DNA of 64,000 nt from Varibaculum vaginae (GTDB lineage: Bacteria; Actinomycetota; Actinomycetes; Actinomycetales; Actinomycetaceae). Under the pieces are notes generated by a model. That model searched no databases, had not been told where the DNA came from, and worked only from the letters and a program-made list of their open reading frames with translations. The stretch covers positions 186,001 to 250,000 of the forward strand of contig NZ_UWNY01000001.1 of assembly GCF_900604285.1 (NCBI RefSeq), in the 5' to 3' direction. The translations under genes were made by a program, and so were the position numbers. Every line of letters starts with the position of its first letter. Position 1 is the stretch's first letter. Shown here one piece after another: positions 55,457 through 63,705 of the stretch.

Positions 55457-57184
55457 CTAAGCAATTTGTTGCCCTAAAAGCGTTCTATAAATTGGGTGAT
55501 CTTTAAGCTCCTGATGAGTCCCTTCCGCAACCACGCGCCCACCATCAAGAACTACGATATGGTCCGCGATACGAATAGAAGCCAGCCGATGGGCAATGAC
55601 GATAGTAGTACGGTCAGCCCTCGCGTTACGAATATTCTTCGCAATGGAGGCTTCAAGGAACGGGTCAATATTAGCTAGCGGCTCATCGAGGATAAGCATG
55701 TCGGGACGCCGAAGAAAAGCACGAGCAATCCCGATACGTTGACGTTCCCCACCCGAGAGCGTGGTTCCCCGATCCCCGACTTTCGCGTCTAATCCCCCTA
55801 AAGAAGTAATCAGCTCACTGATATCAGCTTCGGCAAGAGCTGCCCAAATATCATCATCACAGGCTTGCGGATTAGCTAAAACAAGATTGTCTCGTACGGT
55901 TCCGGCAAAAATATGGCAGTCCTGGGGAACAAGAGCCAGTCTTTCGCGATATTGGTTAGGTTGATAGGAGCGAAGATTTTTCCCATCAAAACGCAGTTCG
56001 CCTTCCTGAGGATCAAGATAACGCATAGCCAGATTGGCTAGGGTAGTTTTCCCCGCCCCTGATTTTCCAACAATGGCGATTGAGCGTTTAGGAGTTGCGG
56101 TTAAGTTAACTTGGTTAATAACTGGCTTACCGGCCTGATAGGAAAAAACCGTATTGTCGCTAACTAAATGGTTGGTTTCTGCCTCGTATTCGGCATGATT
56201 GGTTTCCGGGATGGAGGGGATGGGATCCTTAGCGTTAAGAATGGTATTAATCCGGTGTGCGCATGCCCCAATTTCTCCGACTCTCCCCAGCATACCGACT
56301 AGTGTTGTCGCGGGGGTGGGTACTAGACCCGCTAGCACCACCGCAACTGGTAACAAAGCTGAATCTAAATGTCCGGTCAACACCCATCCAGTTAGGATGA
56401 CTAGCAAAATCGTGGATCCGACTGTGGTTGCAATCGTAGAAAAAGCTGATTCCCAGGCTTTTCTTATCGTTTGCGAATTCTTAGTTACCTGCACTTTTCG
56501 TGTTAAATCCAAGATCTGCGCATTTTGTTTATCCACCATCCCCAATGACCGCAATTCCCTTTGCCCTTGAATAGAATCCAAAACTGCAATACGCAATTGG
56601 GCTAGTTGATAACGTAATTCTTTACCTTGCCGGCGTTGTATGGACATAAGGGCGAAAGGAAATGCAATCATAGCTGCGGTTGGTATCAGCATTATCAGTC
56701 CCATCGGACCAATAAAACTCACCAGCACCCCGGTGAATAAAGTTGGAGTAAGAATGGCACAGATGGCAGTAGAGGCCGTGTGCGCATAAAACCATTCCAG
56801 CTGTTCCGCATCATTCATGGCTGCCGATGCCACATCACCGGTGCGTTTTCCTTGCAACCCTAAGGGTGCGATTCGCTCGATAGCGTTATATATGTGCACC
56901 CGCAAGGTATGTAGAATCCGGTAAGCAACTTCATGTGACCACCAAACCTCAAAGAGGGTACTCACGGCATGCACGACCACCAGGGTAAACATCATAATGA
57001 ACAGCAGGGTCAGATTGTTCGTACGGTTTAATATGAATTGCGTAGATATCCATACTGAACTGACCGCAACCCCAACAACGGTAATTTGGGCAAGTGCAGT
57101 CACAATGGTGGCGGCTACGAACAGGGGAACACATTCGCGTAGCCGCTTCATCAGTGCAAGGAAATTACTGAAAACTAAGGTCAT
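55457..57184 (-). CDS. Exporter-fold ABC half-transporter, CydC-like
   Basis: The 575-residue protein has a six-helix membrane domain (about residues 1-310) and an ATPase domain with Walker A VGKSGAGKTTLANL (about 373-386), signature LSGGERQRIGIARAF and Walker B MLILDEPLANIDPF. The motif AAMNDAEQLEWFYAHTASTAI (about 122-142, core EQLEWFYAHT) is like CydC-type half-transporters. It lies 6 bases after its partner and last in the operon of the precursor peptide, YcaO protein and partner. It most likely helps export the modified peptide; an IrtAB/YbtPQ-like role in siderophore import is a real alternative because these share the fold. Confidence 0.88.
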   Translation of the reverse strand: MTLVFSNFLALMKRLRECVPLFVAATIVTALAQITVVGVAVSSVWISTQFILNRTNNLTLLFIMMFTLVVVHAVSTLFEVWWSHEVAYRILHTLRVHIYNAIERIAPLGLQGKRTGDVASAAMNDAEQLEWFYAHTASTAICAILTPTLFTGVLVSFIGPMGLIMLIPTAAMIAFPFALMSIQRRQGKELRYQLAQLRIAVLDSIQGQRELRSLGMVDKQNAQILDLTRKVQVTKNSQTIRKAWESAFSTIATTVGSTILLVILTGWVLTGHLDSALLPVAVVLAGLVPTPATTLVGMLGRVGEIGACAHRINTILNAKDPIPSIPETNHAEYEAETNHLVSDNTVFSYQAGKPVINQVNLTATPKRSIAIVGKSGAGKTTLANLAMRYLDPQEGELRFDGKNLRSYQPNQYRERLALVPQDCHIFAGTVRDNLVLANPQACDDDIWAALAEADISELITSLGGLDAKVGDRGTTLSGGERQRIGIARAFLRRPDMLILDEPLANIDPFLEASIAKNIRNARADRTTIVIAHRLASIRIADHIVVLDGGRVVAEGTHQELKDHPIYRTLLGQQIA

Positions 57185-57190
57185 AGTCGA

Positions 57191-58924
57191 CTAGGCTCCT
57201 ATCTGTGCACTAATCAATTTTGACCAGGCATTATCTTCCTGGCTTAACGTACAGGGATTCCCGCTACAAAGCACTTTCCCATGTCCCATTACCACTACAT
57301 GATCTGTTTGCTCAGCAGCGTCAATACGGTGGGTAACCAGCAATAAAGTGAGATTTGGGTACGCCTTGCGAATATTAGCTAGAACCGTTGTTTCTGTTTG
57401 GGTGTCCAAACCAGAAGTAGATTCGTCGAGTACGAGGAGAGGACATTTGCGAACCAAAGCCCGAGCGATTGCCAGTCGCTGTTTTTGTCCTCCCGAAAGG
57501 TTCTGAGCATGTTCTTCAATTTCTAAATCAAGAATATTGTTACCAGAATCAGGATTGTTATCAGGATGCAGGTTTGTGGCACAAGCTAGCTTTAGAGCCG
57601 TCATCATCTCCGCTTCCTCCGCTTTGGGATTAGCTTCGGCCAAAATTGACCTTACTGTTCCTGGAAAAATAATCGGGTCTTGCGGAACCAGCGTGACGGT
57701 ACGCGCGATATCTAAACTGTCAGCTGAAACCCCTCCAACTGTGATACTTCCACTATCGGGATGGTCAAAACCCATTAATAACCCGAGCGCGGTGGATTTT
57801 CCGGAACCCGACAACCCTACCAAGGCGGTTGTTTTACCTGTAGGTACTACGAAAGTGGCTTGCTCAAGAGCCGGCTTAGCAGCTCCCGGATAAGTATAAG
57901 AAACTCTCGCAAAGGAAACTTCGTTACTGTGAGGCAAGTTTTGCGAAGATTTGCGGGTAGCGGCAGAAGTTTGCTCCTGTTCAAATAACTCGCTCATCGC
58001 TGGCAGCGCGGAAATACCAAAGAATGCTTCATGCCAACATGACGATAAGGCAGTAAACGGGCGAAAAAGTTCGATAGCTAACAAGGTAACCACAAACAAC
58101 GAGCTGATTGACATCGCCTCGGAAGTAATCAAAGAAATTGCGATCACTAGGCCGAGAGCAGGACCGAGCACTTTCATCATTCCTGATAGTCCCGTTTCTC
58201 CCAATGAAAGCCGCAGCTGCCCCATAGTAGTTTTCAGCAGCTGGCTAGACTGTTTTTCTAATTGGGTTCCATGATTTTTAGCCGCCCCAAAAGATTTCAA
58301 AGTGGACATCCCCATCATAGAATCCACGAAATCGGCATTGAGATTTTCGTACGCTACCCAATGCGATTGTCCGCGCTCAGCCAGAGCTCTATCCCATAAT
58401 CGGGGAATAGCAACAATCGCGACTCCGCAGGCTAAAAGAACTCCCGCAATCAGGGGCGAGATACTGGCAATAGCAATTGTTAAACCAATTGCTGTTAGAG
58501 CGGTGACCGCAAGTTGGGTGAAATACTTGATGAAATAGGGTTCGATCGCCTCGACCCCATCGGTGAGAACCGACTGTATTTGTCCAGAACGCCCCATTCC
58601 ACCTCGCATGGGTCCACGTGCATCTAGTTGTTCCAGCAATGCCTGCCGTAGGCGGCTTTTTACCACTAATCCCGCTCGATTTTGTAGAAGCTGTCCACTT
58701 ACCTCAAGTAATGGACGGATTAAAAGCAAACAGGCGATAGCAATGATTAGTCCCACCACCGTGGAGACCCGGCGAGTACCTAACAACTCGTTGAAAAGCA
58801 TGGCGTTGCACACCGCGGTCGCGATATATAAGCAAGATACCAAGACCCCCAGCATCATGGCGGGAGCCAGCAGCCACACGGAGACTCCGGCGGCGCGCAT
58901 AACTAAACGCTGCTTTGCAAACAC
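57191..58924 (-). CDS. Exporter-fold ABC half-transporter, CydD-like
   Basis: The 577-residue protein pairs with the neighbouring half-transporter. The membrane domain spans about residues 1-310, with TDGVEAIEPYFIKYFTQLAV (about 116-135) and SMMGMSTLKSFGAAKNHG as in CydD-like proteins; the ATPase domain has Walker A VGLSGSGKSTALGL (about 373-386), LSGGQKQRLAIARAL and LLVLDESTSGLDTQ. It starts at GTG 58924 with AAAGGATAGGCC upstream, 34 bases after the YcaO gene. It is probably a heterodimeric pump for the peptide product or its iron complex. Confidence 0.88.
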   Translation of the reverse strand: MFAKQRLVMRAAGVSVWLLAPAMMLGVLVSCLYIATAVCNAMLFNELLGTRRVSTVVGLIIAIACLLLIRPLLEVSGQLLQNRAGLVVKSRLRQALLEQLDARGPMRGGMGRSGQIQSVLTDGVEAIEPYFIKYFTQLAVTALTAIGLTIAIASISPLIAGVLLACGVAIVAIPRLWDRALAERGQSHWVAYENLNADFVDSMMGMSTLKSFGAAKNHGTQLEKQSSQLLKTTMGQLRLSLGETGLSGMMKVLGPALGLVIAISLITSEAMSISSLFVVTLLAIELFRPFTALSSCWHEAFFGISALPAMSELFEQEQTSAATRKSSQNLPHSNEVSFARVSYTYPGAAKPALEQATFVVPTGKTTALVGLSGSGKSTALGLLMGFDHPDSGSITVGGVSADSLDIARTVTLVPQDPIIFPGTVRSILAEANPKAEEAEMMTALKLACATNLHPDNNPDSGNNILDLEIEEHAQNLSGGQKQRLAIARALVRKCPLLVLDESTSGLDTQTETTVLANIRKAYPNLTLLLVTHRIDAAEQTDHVVVMGHGKVLCSGNPCTLSQEDNAWSKLISAQIGA

Positions 58925-58958
58925 AATGGCCTATCCTTTCTCCACAACGGTATCGGTT

Positions 58959-61169
58959 CTACGCGTGCGGCATTGGGAAGGGATTCATGCTACCTTCAGG
59001 CTTTGGCGAATCCACCCATCCTAACCGTACTGCTTCTTCTGCCACCATATTGCGACCCAGGTAGGGAAATGCCGCAGGAGTGTTACCGATTGTGCCAGGA
59101 ATTAATGTGCGGAGCACATGCAACCCGCAAGAAGCAACATCGCGAGAGGTGATATCAACGGTTATTACCCGCATCCCCCGGGCATGGATACGCTCTATAT
59201 AGCTGGCTAATAGACTATCTTTCAGCTGCGGCACGGATGAAATACTGCGGGTTGCTGGTATGTCCAACAGTGGTTTCACCCTGTCTACCGCCCGAGGATC
59301 TAGAAAGACCTCTTGTTGAATTAGGAGGTCGTCTACATCCTTGAGATCCGCTCGGAAATCATCCAGATACCGGCGGTCACGGCGCCATTTCTTATATGAA
59401 CGTCCAGGAAGTAGACCTTTGCGGATTGCTGTCCAATGCGCCCCTTCGGGGTTGGCGAGGTCATGAGCTCCCTCTTGCAAGGTGAGCGCCTCACTCCAGG
59501 CTTTTAAGGCACCTTGTTCAACGCTAGAGCGGCATGAAAAACCAACGTGTACCAGTTTAGAGACATCATTGTGAACTACCCCGGCTAGCACCGGGATATT
59601 GAAAGTGTTGTCTAGATTGATCAAAGCGGGACGGAGCGGCTCTTTCGTCCCACTAAAAAGATCCAAATATTTCTGCGATAATTTCAGATGAGGAAGCGGC
59701 TGGTTATTTAACCACCACACCATGGTGGCATGCCGCTCAATGATTTCACTGATACCCGATAATATTGCCTGTTCACGACTAGTTCCTGCAGCTACTCCAG
59801 CAAACGCCGGAAAATTTACTTTCGGTTCTTGCCGATACTGGTTGGTATACCAGTTGACATACACCAAGGAGGCGGGAACGAAAACTGGCGCTTCATCCTC
59901 ATAATAGCTACCTTCCACCCACCCTACGGGCAGGTCAGGCGTCAAAGGCACAAAAGGAAATCCGGGTTGCCGATACTGGTTGGGTGAGAATAGTACCAGT
60001 TTTTCTGGATGCAGAAGTGGGTATCCTTTTCTTGCTAATTCTCGATAAGAACCATGCAATACCGGTTTGAGATCAATTAGGTTTGAGCAATAACGCTCAA
60101 CTGACTCACCAATTGCCGCTAATTCCGTGTCGTGGATCTGCGCCTGCTTTTCTTCTTCTCCAACTTCATTGGGAATTAACGTTGATCCTTGGCAAAAAAC
60201 GGTGTTTATATAGGTTGCTGTTCTGCGTAAGTCACATGTTCGCGCCTGAGTGGTATACAGCGTAGGCGGCATATAGGGACTGTGATGGACCCGGGTGAGC
60301 TCTTTTACAATTCCGTAGCATTTATCCACTACAAAAGTGGGAGGATGAATTGGGGGCTTAGACTGGGGGCCCATCATAAAATTCGTGGGCAGTACCGCAT
60401 GAACTTCTAGCTCTCCATCCAGGGAAATTGCCCAAACAGTGTCGAGGGGAGTTGATTTCTGGCTATCGATGTCATTGAAAGTAATGGATTTAATCAGCTC
60501 GGCAGCTTTCTGCCCCATATTGGTGGCTGCCCCTAAGCGCGGTAAGAAACTTCCCCACGCAGGACTACCCATTTTTGCTTGAAATACCTCACTATTAACT
60601 GCATTTCCGGCGAGACGAGCCAGACTGTCGCTATAGGTTGCACCTTGCCCTTTAAGTACCGCAGGTCCAACTAATAGCTGGTTGGGGGTGTGATCAACCG
60701 CGATTAATGAAATATTTAGCCCCAAATTATCTTCAATAGTTTGGGCAAATACGGGAGCGGACTCCTCGCCGCGACACACCACAAGGGTGCCGCGATTGAA
60801 GACTTGGTAAGCACATTCGCGAACCGACTGGGAGGACAGGCGCGCTGTGACATCAATCTTTTGAAGCTCTGCAGTAATTAAGCGCGCAATTGTGGGATTC
60901 CCACAGACTATTACTTCTGGGTCACCTACAGATTGAGGATCAGGGGTCGTGGAGATTAGGTCATGCGTGTTGATAAAACAGCTGTGTTTTTCTAATGCTT
61001 TTCTCAACGGAGTGCCCAAAGGGTGAGTGGACTGGACATCTTGCGCCGCATCTAAAACACGCATGATGCTATTAGCATCCATTGAGAGCACTAGATCACG
61101 ACCATCGGCACAGGTAAGAACGCATCTATTTACATCTAAAGGCCTTACTTGCACACAAATCTGCCACAT
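58959..61169 (-). CDS. Fused leader-binding and YcaO azoline cyclodehydratase
   Basis: The 736-residue protein has an N-terminal leader-recognition/E1-like region (about residues 1-340) and a C-terminal YcaO domain, the fused TOMM cyclodehydratase layout. YcaO uses ATP to cyclise Cys, Ser or Thr side chains onto the backbone as azolines. The nucleotide-site helices appear in SGISEIIERHATMVWW (about 464-479) and SSVEQGALKAWSEALTLQ (about 545-562). The C-terminus ends PFPMPHA, a PxPxP motif (Pro730, 732, 734) known to be needed for heterocycle-forming YcaOs. No SagB-like dehydrogenase is nearby, so azolines rather than oxidised azoles are expected. The ATG lies 77 bases downstream of the precursor gene. 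Confidence 0.9.
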   Translation of the reverse strand: MWQICVQVRPLDVNRCVLTCADGRDLVLSMDANSIMRVLDAAQDVQSTHPLGTPLRKALEKHSCFINTHDLISTTPDPQSVGDPEVIVCGNPTIARLITAELQKIDVTARLSSQSVRECAYQVFNRGTLVVCRGEESAPVFAQTIEDNLGLNISLIAVDHTPNQLLVGPAVLKGQGATYSDSLARLAGNAVNSEVFQAKMGSPAWGSFLPRLGAATNMGQKAAELIKSITFNDIDSQKSTPLDTVWAISLDGELEVHAVLPTNFMMGPQSKPPIHPPTFVVDKCYGIVKELTRVHHSPYMPPTLYTTQARTCDLRRTATYINTVFCQGSTLIPNEVGEEEKQAQIHDTELAAIGESVERYCSNLIDLKPVLHGSYRELARKGYPLLHPEKLVLFSPNQYRQPGFPFVPLTPDLPVGWVEGSYYEDEAPVFVPASLVYVNWYTNQYRQEPKVNFPAFAGVAAGTSREQAILSGISEIIERHATMVWWLNNQPLPHLKLSQKYLDLFSGTKEPLRPALINLDNTFNIPVLAGVVHNDVSKLVHVGFSCRSSVEQGALKAWSEALTLQEGAHDLANPEGAHWTAIRKGLLPGRSYKKWRRDRRYLDDFRADLKDVDDLLIQQEVFLDPRAVDRVKPLLDIPATRSISSVPQLKDSLLASYIERIHARGMRVITVDITSRDVASCGLHVLRTLIPGTIGNTPAAFPYLGRNMVAEEAVRLGWVDSPKPEGSMNPFPMPHA

Positions 61170-61200
61170 AACCCCTGACCCTCTTGTCTATATGAATATT

Positions 61201-61231
61201 GGGTAAAGTGCGTCTTAGCTATCTTTAACCC
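61201..61231 (-). other. Hairpin between precursor and YcaO genes
   Basis: GGGTAAAG (61201-61208) pairs with CTTTAACCC (61223-61231) with one bulged base. A stem between a small precursor gene and its enzymes is often used to raise precursor mRNA levels over the enzymes, but there is no T-run, so its effect is uncertain. Confidence 0.4.
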
Positions 61232-61246
61232 GTTGCCTATCTACTT

Positions 61247-61351
61247 TTACCTCCATGCAAAACTCTGCTGGGTAGCGCCGTGATGGCAATGAGGAACAGT
61301 GATTTGATCGGTGTTAACTTCCTCAATCTCCACGATTTCGAGTGTATCCAT
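61247..61351 (-). CDS. 34-residue RiPP precursor peptide with His/Cys-rich core
   Basis: This short minus-strand gene starts at an ATG with a near-ideal GGAAAGGAGGGGAG ribosome site and lies just upstream of the YcaO gene on the same strand. The first 20 residues are acidic and hydrophobic (MDTLEIVEIEEV then NTDQITVP), as in leader peptides bound by TOMM cyclodehydratases. The rest is HCHHGATQQSFAWR: one cysteine, three histidines, one threonine and one serine. Cys22 is the best azoline candidate, with Thr27 and Ser30 as others. The only proline, Pro20, sits directly before the HCHH group, where a prolyl oligopeptidase would cut. I find no known family. It is a precursor peptide by position, ribosome site and composition; the mature product is inferred. 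Confidence 0.85.
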   Translation of the reverse strand: MDTLEIVEIEEVNTDQITVPHCHHGATQQSFAWR

Positions 61352-61404
61352 CTCCCCTCCTTTCCAACGACAAAAGCTCTAGAGGCTAGCCTTTAACCTT
61401 ATAC

Positions 61405-61423
61405 TTAGGTTATGCTAACCTAA
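61405..61423. promoter_or_regulatory. DtxR/IdeR iron box between the divergent RiPP operons
   Basis: TTAGGTTATGCTAACCTAA is a near-perfect inverted repeat that matches the actinobacterial DtxR/IdeR 19-base consensus (TTAGGTTAGSCTAACCTAA) at all but one or two central positions. It lies 54 bases before the minus-strand precursor ATG and 71 before the plus-strand peptidase GTG. On the minus strand a TATAAG -10-like element follows it directly. Iron-loaded DtxR/IdeR would repress both operons, and iron shortage would turn them on. Confidence 0.88.
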
Positions 61424-61493
61424 GCACAGTTTACATGGTTTCCTTTTTCACACAAGAGGGAATCAAAACTACGAAATAGCCGAAGGAGATTAG

Positions 61494-62675
61494 GTGAGCC
61501 CGACATTGCTGCGACCCTTACCTAAATACGAAAGCATCGTAAAAGTGCGAGGTGAAATCCTATTACCCGACGGCAGCACCTTCTACCCACAGTGGAAAAC
61601 CTCTGGTTCTACCCCTATCTATGGCGGTTACCAAGATGCTTGTGAAGCACTGGTTTACAGCCCCCAAAAAGTTGAGGTCATCACTCACAAATCTGGAAAT
61701 TCCTTCCCCTTAGGCCAACACGTTAAACCGATAAAAGTGCTCGACCATGAGCTATATATACAAACCTCCTCCTTTATCAACGCTCCCCGCCTTTACCGCC
61801 TCGACCGTAAGACCGGAGAACTAACTTGCGCTAAGAACAACACCTCCCAATACAACAACGCCTTTACTTGCCAACAGATTTGGGCTACTAGCGAGGACGG
61901 TACCCAAATCCCTATAGACTGCTTTGGAAAACTAACGGGAAAACAGCCGACTATTGTATTCATTTACGGGGGATTCGGAAGATCCAATCATAGTTTTTAC
62001 AGTCCCGACATTTATTCAAAATGGTTAACCCACGGTTACAGCATTGCGGTTATTCACTCCCGAGGGGGTGCTGAATACGGGAAGAGCTGGCATCAAGCCG
62101 GGGTTAAAGCAGGAAGACGCCAAGTCAGGGCGGATATAGCCTCATCTATTCGCGAATTGCATCGTCAAAATATTTGCACCCCCGAGACTACTTTTATACA
62201 CGGCATGTCTCACGGAGCATTGCTAGCAGCGATTACCGCCATTCACCACCCAGAACTCGTATCTCAAGTGGTATGCCGCGTCCCAATCAGCAGCACAAAG
62301 CACCTATCAAAAACGACCTTAGGTCGTCAATGGCTAGCCGAGTATGGGAATCCTCAAACCACAGATTGGGATAACTTTATGAAACAAGAAGATCCCTTGG
62401 CCTGTAATGTCAACCCCGAGAGTCTAAGCGGAACATCTTGGCTCATTATTGGCTACTGCCGCGACGAAGTAACCACCATTTCTCATGCAGATTCCCTAGT
62501 TGAACGGGTAAAAAATTTACGAGGAACAGCAACTTACTGGCGTTATTCCAGCAAAGGCGGACATGAAGGGGCGGTGGATCCCAACGAACGAATAACCCAT
62601 GAACGCAGGCTGTGGAGCTATCTAAGCCAAAAAGCAGCTGATTTAAAAATGAAAGCATCGTATTCACCATGTTAA
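61494..62675 (+). CDS. Short prolyl oligopeptidase-family (S9) peptidase
   Basis: The 393-residue protein has an S9-type alpha/beta-hydrolase domain. Catalytic residues are visible: Ser239 in GMSHGALL, Asp324 in YCRDEVTT and His357 in KGGHEGAVD; VFIYGGFGRSNHSF and VIHSRGGAEYGKSWHQAG are family motifs of the oxyanion region. The N-terminal about 130 residues have a few beta-propeller-like strands, far short of the full propeller of classic enzymes of about 700 residues. There is no signal peptide, so it acts in the cytoplasm unless released. The GTG start follows AAGGAGATTAG. It shares the iron box with the precursor and probably cuts after Pro20 of the peptide, or processes the imported complex. 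Confidence 0.87.
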   Translation: MSPTLLRPLPKYESIVKVRGEILLPDGSTFYPQWKTSGSTPIYGGYQDACEALVYSPQKVEVITHKSGNSFPLGQHVKPIKVLDHELYIQTSSFINAPRLYRLDRKTGELTCAKNNTSQYNNAFTCQQIWATSEDGTQIPIDCFGKLTGKQPTIVFIYGGFGRSNHSFYSPDIYSKWLTHGYSIAVIHSRGGAEYGKSWHQAGVKAGRRQVRADIASSIRELHRQNICTPETTFIHGMSHGALLAAITAIHHPELVSQVVCRVPISSTKHLSKTTLGRQWLAEYGNPQTTDWDNFMKQEDPLACNVNPESLSGTSWLIIGYCRDEVTTISHADSLVERVKNLRGTATYWRYSSKGGHEGAVDPNERITHERRLWSYLSQKAADLKMKASYSPC

Positions 62676-63691
62676 CGACTCGAAAGCAACGCCTGATACT
62701 CGGAATGGTTTTAACGCTAGCGCTAGCTTGCTCACTAATAGTGGCTGTCATTGTCGGAGCCACTGATATTTCGTTATCGGCAGCACTTGAGGGCATAAAT
62801 GCCACACTTAGAAGAACTGCTGAAACTGACGTGGACACACAGATTATTGGACAGGTGAGATTTCCCCGCGCTGTTTTGGGAGCAATCGTTGGTGCCGGCC
62901 TAGGCATATGCGGTCTGATAACTCAGTCTTTACTGCGCAACCCCTTGGGAGATCCCTACATTCTAGGTATTTCCTCTGGGGCTTCCACTGGCGCAGCAGC
63001 AGTAATTGTTTTGGGAACAACCAGTAATATCTTATCTGCCCTGGGGGTCACTTTCGGGGCTTTCCTAGGGGCTGTAATCTCCATCCTGCTTGTTACTCTT
63101 TTGGCTTCCGCCGGCGGAAAAATCACTCCGACACGCATCATTTTTGCAGGTATGGCGGTAACTTACTTTTTCTCCGCAGTCACCAGCCTGATAACTCTCA
63201 TGGCTAAAAATGCTGCTGGAACCAAATCCGTAATGTTCTGGATGCTGGGATCAATATCTAATGCCACCTGGCATGACACCTTCATTGCCGGCAGCGTGGT
63301 AACTATTGCATTAATCTGCTTCAGCATCTGGGGAAGAAGGGTGGATATCCTGAACTTGGGAGACGATGCGGCAATCTCACTGGGCACCAGCCCCCGCCTC
63401 TATCGAAATCTCTTATTTCTCATAGTGGCACTAACTATAGCGGTGCTTGTCTCCCTTACTGGCGCCATCGGATTCGTGGGTCTAGTCGTTCCTCATGCTG
63501 CGAAACAACTAGTAGGTTCCACCACCCGAGCTGCGTTACCTATCTCTGCCCTGGGAGGCGCACTCCTCGTCGTCATTGCCGACACCTGCACCCGCGTGGC
63601 TATCAGACCAGCGGAACTACCTATCGGAATACTAACAGCACTGGTAGGAACCCCTATGCTAATGGCTCTCATCAAGAAATATTCCAAATAG
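62669..63691 (+). CDS. FecCD-family ABC permease for siderophore or haem uptake
   Basis: The 340-residue membrane protein is a FecCD/BtuC-type permease with about ten helices. RFPRAVLGAIVGAGLGICGLITQSLLRNPL (about residues 65-94), described by its core GAGLGICG, and GDPYILGISSGASTGAA are hallmarks, as are TGAIGFVGLVVPHAAKQL (about 262-279) and the C-terminal GTPMLMALIKK. It overlaps the peptidase gene by 7 bases, so the two are translated together. It would import an iron-chelate or haem under DtxR/IdeR control. A single permease gene implies a homodimer, with the ATPase presumably beyond the window. Confidence 0.93.
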   Translation: MLTTRKQRLILGMVLTLALACSLIVAVIVGATDISLSAALEGINATLRRTAETDVDTQIIGQVRFPRAVLGAIVGAGLGICGLITQSLLRNPLGDPYILGISSGASTGAAAVIVLGTTSNILSALGVTFGAFLGAVISILLVTLLASAGGKITPTRIIFAGMAVTYFFSAVTSLITLMAKNAAGTKSVMFWMLGSISNATWHDTFIAGSVVTIALICFSIWGRRVDILNLGDDAAISLGTSPRLYRNLLFLIVALTIAVLVSLTGAIGFVGLVVPHAAKQLVGSTTRAALPISALGGALLVVIADTCTRVAIRPAELPIGILTALVGTPMLMALIKKYSK

Positions 63692-63705
63692 AAAGGAAGA
63701 AAAGA

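Noticed and set aside
61435-61479. A 14-residue plus-strand frame (MVSFFTQEGIKTTK) between the iron box and the S9 gene
   Set aside because: It lacks a ribosome site, has no precursor-like features and lies in the expected promoter leader.
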